Source: Trebonia sp050013875 (GTDB lineage: Bacteria; Actinomycetota; Actinomycetes; Streptosporangiales; Streptosporangiaceae). From it: a DNA stretch of 64,000 bases. The stretch covers positions 124,001 through 188,000 of the forward strand of contig JBEKEK010000003.1 of the NCBI GenBank assembly GCA_050013875.1, written 5' to 3'. Shown piece by piece: positions 60,258 to 64,000 of the stretch (its first letter is position 1; each line of letters starts with the position of its first letter). The position numbers and the translations under genes are program-made. The notes under the pieces were generated by a model, which did not search any database, was not told the DNA's origin, and was given only the letters and a program-made list of their open reading frames with translations.

Positions 60258-60887
60258 ATGTCAATGGACACGGACGGCTGCCCATCGGGCTGGCTTCTGC
60301 TGCTGACCCAGCTCCCGGGGTCGGCGTCCAGCCCCCGGGTCGCGCTCTGGCGCCGGCTGCGGGCCGCCGGCGCCACCACGATGGTCACCAGCGCGTGGGT
60401 GCTGCCGGCGACGGCTCCGCACGCGGAGTTGCTTGAGCGGTTGCGGGACGGGCTTCTCCAGCAGGGCGGAACCGGGTTCGTGCTGAGCATCCCCGTTTCG
60501 GCGCCGGACGTGAACGAGGCCATCGTTGCGCGCTTCCGCTCCGACCGGGGCCGGGAGTACGACGAGTTCGCCGAGCGCTGCAATGCTCTCCTGTCGGAGA
60601 TCGGCCGGGAGGGCGAAGCCGGGAAGTACACCTTCGCCGAGATGGAGGAGAGCGAGCAGGACCTGGAAAAGCTGGTCCGCTGGCTGGCGAAGATCGCGGC
60701 GCGTGATTTCTTCCCCGATGAGCGGGGGCAGCAGGCGGCCGCCTTGCTGGCGCGGTGCCAGACCGCGGTGGCGGCCTTCTCGCAGGCGGTTTTCGCGGCC
60801 GAGAATGTAACCGCTTCCGGTGCCGGCGGGCCTCAGGCGCCCGGCGACCAGGACCCTGGCCAATTGGACTCGACCCAGCCTGTGTGA
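60258..60887 (+). CDS. ChrB-like N-terminal-domain protein
   Basis: A 209-residue protein matching the N-terminal domain of chromate-resistance regulator ChrB: WLLLLTQLPGSASSPRVALWRRLRAAGATTMVTSAWVLP, then a helical region (KYTFAEMEESEQDLEKLVRWLAKIAARDFF) and a C-terminal Ala-rich tail. The second ChrB domain and a chromate transporter ChrA are not present. The start could be ATG 60258 or the ATG at 60264. The last 55 bases overlap the convergent biotin carboxylase gene. Confidence 0.82.
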   Translation: MSMDTDGCPSGWLLLLTQLPGSASSPRVALWRRLRAAGATTMVTSAWVLPATAPHAELLERLRDGLLQQGGTGFVLSIPVSAPDVNEAIVARFRSDRGREYDEFAERCNALLSEIGREGEAGKYTFAEMEESEQDLEKLVRWLAKIAARDFFPDERGQQAAALLARCQTAVAAFSQAVFAAENVTASGAGGPQAPGDQDPGQLDSTQPV

Positions 60888-62203
60888 ACGGAGAACGGCC
60901 GGGCGGGATCTGGCGGCGCGAATGCCTCGTGCGCGACGAGGGCGCGGTGCAGCGGCAGGCTGGTCGCCATCCCGGTTACCTCGAAGTCCTGCAGTGCGCG
61001 GCGCGCCCGCTGCAGCGCCTCGGCTCTGGACGCCCCGGTCACGATCAGCTTGGCCAGCAGCGTGCCGAACGCCGGGACGACCACTGACCCCTGCTCGGTG
61101 CCGGAATCCAGCCGCACGCCTGGGCCGGAGGGGGGACGCCAGGTCCGCACGGTCCCCCGCGCCGGGGCGAAACCGCGGGCCGGGTCCTCGGCGTAGATCC
61201 GGAACTGGAGCGCGTGCCCGCGTACCCGCGGGTCAACGGGGCCCAGGGCACCGCCGTCAGCGATCCGGAATGACTCACGGACCAGGTCGAGCCCGGTGAC
61301 CTCCTCGCTGACCGGGTGCGCGACCGCGAGCCTGGTGTTCGCCTCAAGGAAGGCGAGCGTGCCGTCCTGGCCGAGCAGGAATTCGACCGTCGCCGCGCCG
61401 GTGCAGCCCGCCGCCCGCAGGATCGCCGCGGCGGCCGCCCGCAGCCGCGTGTCCAGACCAGCGGGCAAGAACGGGGCCGGCGCCTCCTCCACGATCTTCT
61501 GATGGCGCCGCTGCAGCGAGCAGTCCCTGGTGGAGATCACCGCCACGCCGCCGCGGGAGTCCGTCAGGCACTGGACCTCGATGTGCCTCGCATCGCCCAG
61601 GTAGCGCTCGGCAAAGCACTCCGCCCGGCCGTTCGCGGCGGCGGACGCGCGGATGGCCCGTGCGCAGGCGCCCGGGATCTCGGCGGCCGACCGGGCGACG
61701 GCGACGCCTTTCCCGCCGCCTCCGGCGGCCGCCTTGACCACAATGGGCAGCCCGTGCTCGCGTGCGAACGCCGCCACCTGCGTGGCGTCCGAGGCAGGCA
61801 CGCTCATCGCCGGCAGCAGCGGCGCGCCCGCCTCCCGGGCCGCCTGCCGGGCCGATAGCTTGTCACCAAGCCGCCGGATCGCTGACGGCGGCGGCCCGAT
61901 CCAGGTCAGCCCGGCGTCCAGCGCCGCCTGCGCGAACTCGGCGCTTTCGGCCAGGAACCCGTACCCGGGGTGCAGCGCGTCCGCGCCGCAGGCCGCGGCC
62001 GCCCTGAGCACCTTGCCCGCGTCCAGGTAGGTCTGCGCGGGCGTCGTGCCGTTCAGCGGCATGGCCTCGTCCGCCGCCCGCACGTGGACGGCATCCCGGT
62101 CCGCCCGCGCGTAGACGGCCACGCTCGCCAGGCCCGCGTCCCGGCATGCTCGGGCGATCCTGACCGCGATCTCCCCCCGGTTGGCGATCAGGACTTTCCG
62201 CAT
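60833..62203 (-). CDS. Biotin carboxylase-like protein with altered catalytic site
   Basis: An ATP-grasp biotin carboxylase fold of 456 residues: VLIANRGEIAVRIARACRDAGL, VVKAAAGGGGKGVAVA, RDCSLQRRHQKIVEEAPAPF, FRIYAEDP. The segment that reads NTRLQVEHPV in active enzymes is NTRLAVAHPV here: the residue matching E. coli Glu296, a general base in the carboxylation, is Ala295, and the Gln before it is Ala293. The other core residues (ATP loop, QKIVEEAP, Arg of FRIYAED) are kept. There is no biotin-carrier or carboxyltransferase gene next to it. It may be inactive as a carboxylase or do something else. Confidence 0.87.
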   Translation of the reverse strand: MRKVLIANRGEIAVRIARACRDAGLASVAVYARADRDAVHVRAADEAMPLNGTTPAQTYLDAGKVLRAAAACGADALHPGYGFLAESAEFAQAALDAGLTWIGPPPSAIRRLGDKLSARQAAREAGAPLLPAMSVPASDATQVAAFAREHGLPIVVKAAAGGGGKGVAVARSAAEIPGACARAIRASAAANGRAECFAERYLGDARHIEVQCLTDSRGGVAVISTRDCSLQRRHQKIVEEAPAPFLPAGLDTRLRAAAAAILRAAGCTGAATVEFLLGQDGTLAFLEANTRLAVAHPVSEEVTGLDLVRESFRIADGGALGPVDPRVRGHALQFRIYAEDPARGFAPARGTVRTWRPPSGPGVRLDSGTEQGSVVVPAFGTLLAKLIVTGASRAEALQRARRALQDFEVTGMATSLPLHRALVAHEAFAPPDPARPFSVHTGWVESNWPGSWSPGA

Positions 62204-62831
62204 GCGGCCCCCTTCACCTGGGTGCTGCCCTTCTCTGCGTCAGGCTGACAAGGGTCGGGTCCTACCAGCGCGTATTCGCCCGACTGGCCCGTCAGAGGGC
62301 TGTGATCGCGACAGGTTCCACGGTGCTTATTAGCGATTTCTCACGCGGAATTTATCGTTACGTTATGTAAGCGGCCAGGACCGGTAGGTAACAGATCTTG
62401 CGGCCAGAGTTCTTTCACTCAGGGAGCGAGCGTCGGGGGACCCGCGTATTGCTTACGACTTTAGTAACTGCCTCTGTGCGGCCCGCGTGAGGTCTATCGT
62501 CTCCAGACGAGACGCAGAAGAAGCACAGATCCTACGACAAAGAACCCAGGGTCTCCCCCGACAAGAAGGTGGATCGCATCCTGGACCGGCATCCGTCCGC
62601 GTGGCGTCGCCGACAGATAGCCGGGGCAAGCCGCACCGCAATCACCGGCGCCATCGCGGTGGCACTGGCCGTGCGATAGGCACTTTTATGTTGAACCAGG
62701 GGCTATCGGTGTCCGTTCATTGTAATGGGGATCGTGATGCTGACCGCGATCGTCCACCTGTGGCCTCGTGAAGGGCCATCCGCGGGTCACGCTGGCCAAG
62801 GGTCCGGGTTTTCTACACCCCAGGAGGGTTC
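62204..62831. other. Long intergenic region upstream of the peptidase gene
   Basis: No gene is clearly supported in these 628 bases. It has lower GC than its neighbours in 62300-62460 and 62680-62730. A short possible frame (62569-62679, GTG start, 36 residues, IAGASRTAITGAIAVALAVR at its end) has a membrane-like tail but no start signal that stands out. A structured leader or riboswitch is possible; I could not match a known one. Confidence 0.5.
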
Positions 62832-64000
62832 ATGCCAAAACTGCGAAATACCCGACGGCGCTCTCGGAGTGCTAACCGATGGTGGGCAGTAGCCATCGCT
62901 GTATCGCTGAGCGTTGCCGCGGGGGTGATCATTGTTAACGGTCACGACGCGTCACAGACTCAGGCCTTCCAGTCGAGCGCTTTCTACCAACCCGGCGGCT
63001 GGGGCCGCGGCGGTAACGTCATGTTTTCGCGTTCCGGTCAGCGGGCGACAGCCGATGACACCCTCAACGAACACCTCAGCCAGCGGCTGAGCGTCCGGCG
63101 GGAGACCCACCAGCAGTTCCTAGCTGCGTACAAGCGCTTGCACGGGCAGCAGTATCGGTACTACCTCGGCCATAAGCGCCTCCTGCGGCAGGAGTACCAG
63201 AACATGCTTAACCAGTGGCGGCGCGGCCGGCACGGCCGGGGCGGCCATGGCGTGACACCTGCGCCAACCGTGACACCTCCGCCGGCCGTCACGCCTACGG
63301 TGACGCCGACAGCCAGCCCCACTGTCACGTCAACGGCTACACCCATGACCACGGCGACCACTGCCCAGGCAACCACGTCACCCGCTGCCACAGCGACAAC
63401 CACCCCGCCAACCGCCACGGCCACGCCAACCGCCACGGCCACGCCAACCGCCACGGCCACGGCAACCGCCACGGCCACACCGACGATTGCCCCTACCACG
63501 ACGCCAACCGCCACGGGCATGACAACCGCCACGGGCATGCCAACCGCCACGGCCACGCCAACCGCCACGGGCACGGCCACGCCAACCGCCACGGCCACAC
63601 CGACGATTGCCCCTACCACCACGCCAACCGCCACGGCCACGGCCACACCGAGTACAACGCCCACCGTGACCCCGACTGCCACGCCAACCGTCACCCAGGT
63701 GACCAGTCCGAACTGGGCGGGCTATGCCGCCACCGGCGCGGCCGGTACGTTCACCAGTGTGGCCGCGAACTGGATAGTGCCCCCGGTGGGGTGCGGTGCC
63801 GTTGTCACGACCGCCCGCTCCAGTTTCGCGGCGGGCCTCGACGGTGACGGGACTAACACCATCGAGCAGATCGGAACCGAGGGCGACTGCGATGGCAACT
63901 TCCCGGTGTACTCGGGATGGTTCCAGGTATCCCCTAACGCCCCGGTATTCTTCACCAACCCCGTCAAACCGGGTGACGCTATGACAGCCTCGGTCACCGC
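62832..64000 (+). CDS. Secreted G1-family (eqolisin) glutamic peptidase with repetitive linker, 3' end outside window
   Basis: The frame is open to the end of the window, so the gene is cut off. It begins MPKLRNTRRRSRSANRWW with a hydrophobic segment (AVAIAVSLSVAAGVIIV, about 20-36), a signal peptide or anchor. A short basic coiled region follows (residues 80-135), then a long Thr/Pro/Ala linker of repeats (about 140-290), then a domain starting SPNWAGYAATG...FTSVAANWIVPPVGC...IEQIGTEGDC...VYSGWFQVSP...PVKPGDAMTA. This is the G1 peptidase fold; the catalytic Gln is Q346 in IEQIGTE, and the catalytic Glu would lie beyond the window. CAGGAGGG is five bases before the ATG. Confidence 0.85.
   Translation, partial: MPKLRNTRRRSRSANRWWAVAIAVSLSVAAGVIIVNGHDASQTQAFQSSAFYQPGGWGRGGNVMFSRSGQRATADDTLNEHLSQRLSVRRETHQQFLAAYKRLHGQQYRYYLGHKRLLRQEYQNMLNQWRRGRHGRGGHGVTPAPTVTPPPAVTPTVTPTASPTVTSTATPMTTATTAQATTSPAATATTTPPTATATPTATATPTATATATATATPTIAPTTTPTATGMTTATGMPTATATPTATGTATPTATATPTIAPTTTPTATATATPSTTPTVTPTATPTVTQVTSPNWAGYAATGAAGTFTSVAANWIVPPVGCGAVVTTARSSFAAGLDGDGTNTIEQIGTEGDCDGNFPVYSGWFQVSPNAPVFFTNPVKPGDAMTASVT
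63250..63700 (+). repeat. Thr/Pro/Ala linker repeats with an internal 120-bp duplication
   Basis: Units such as acgccaaccgccacggcc repeat many times. Bases 63481-63510 reappear at 63601-63630 with one change, and the preceding 20 bases match too, so a block of about 120 bases has been duplicated. The frame is kept. Confidence 0.88.

Noticed and set aside
62569..62679. 36-residue frame with a membrane-like end
   Set aside because: No clear ribosome site or homology; kept only as a remark in the intergenic entry.
63161..63694. Val/Ala/Gly-repeat frame on the minus strand
   Set aside because: It is the antisense of the peptidase linker repeats.

Overview
The window is GC-rich (about 70 %) and comes from an actinomycete. 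The evidence is a WhiB protein, a BTAD/SARP-type regulator, frequent GTG and TTG starts, Shine-Dalgarno sites close to GGAGG, and a Zur-type zinc-free ribosomal protein L33. No rRNA, tRNA, insertion sequence, phage or CRISPR array was seen. The species cannot be named from the sequence; a soil actinobacterium with large catabolic capacity fits.

Region by region. 1-295 is non-coding and holds repeats, two paired hairpins and a 34-bp perfect palindrome. 296-10.1 kb is housekeeping and accessory: a ketopantoate reductase/amidase fusion, DUF167, an M20 peptidase, an Fpg/Nei glycosylase, a DUF4230 protein, rpmG with a Zur box, a YbjQ-like protein, a BTAD regulator, a dehalogenase-type hydrolase and a secreted lipase. 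10.2-15.6 kb holds a PucR regulator, kynA, a glutaryl-CoA-dehydrogenase-like enzyme, a RecQ helicase and a WhiB protein. 15.7-39 kb is a lipid/ring-compound catabolic region: amidohydrolase, TetR, enoyl-CoA hydratase, acyl-CoA dehydrogenase, acyl-CoA ligase, a fused two-part E1 dehydrogenase, a branched-chain-type ABC transporter with all four domains in one polypeptide, P450 and ferredoxin with a decayed reductase, many SDRs, a Baeyer-Villiger-type monooxygenase, a carboxymuconolactone-decarboxylase-like protein, MarR and a cyclase.

39-53.4 kb looks like a complete meta-cleavage module: flavin reductase, FadE-like monooxygenase, extradiol dioxygenase, C-C hydrolase, 2-hydroxydienoate hydratase, acylating aldehyde dehydrogenase and 4-hydroxy-2-oxovalerate aldolase, with a 3-ketosteroid 1-dehydrogenase-like flavoprotein divergent from the last three. 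This order matches the kstD / hsaE-hsaG-hsaF layout of mycobacterial steroid degradation. IclR and GntR regulators flank it. 54.6-58.5 kb is an operon of acyl-CoA ligase, MaoC-type hydratase and acyl-CoA dehydrogenase. 58.3-62.2 kb has two phosphoribosyltransferases, a ChrB-like protein and a biotin carboxylase lacking a key glutamate. The window ends inside a secreted G1-family (eqolisin) peptidase with a repetitive Thr/Pro/Ala linker.

The 17.8-51.5 kb part seems to be tied together by one operator, ACTGAC-NN-GTCAGT (perfect or near-perfect), found at nine places, most of them just upstream of genes; one copy precedes the TetR gene. The second broad theme is short tandem duplication, both inside coding linkers and at stop codons.
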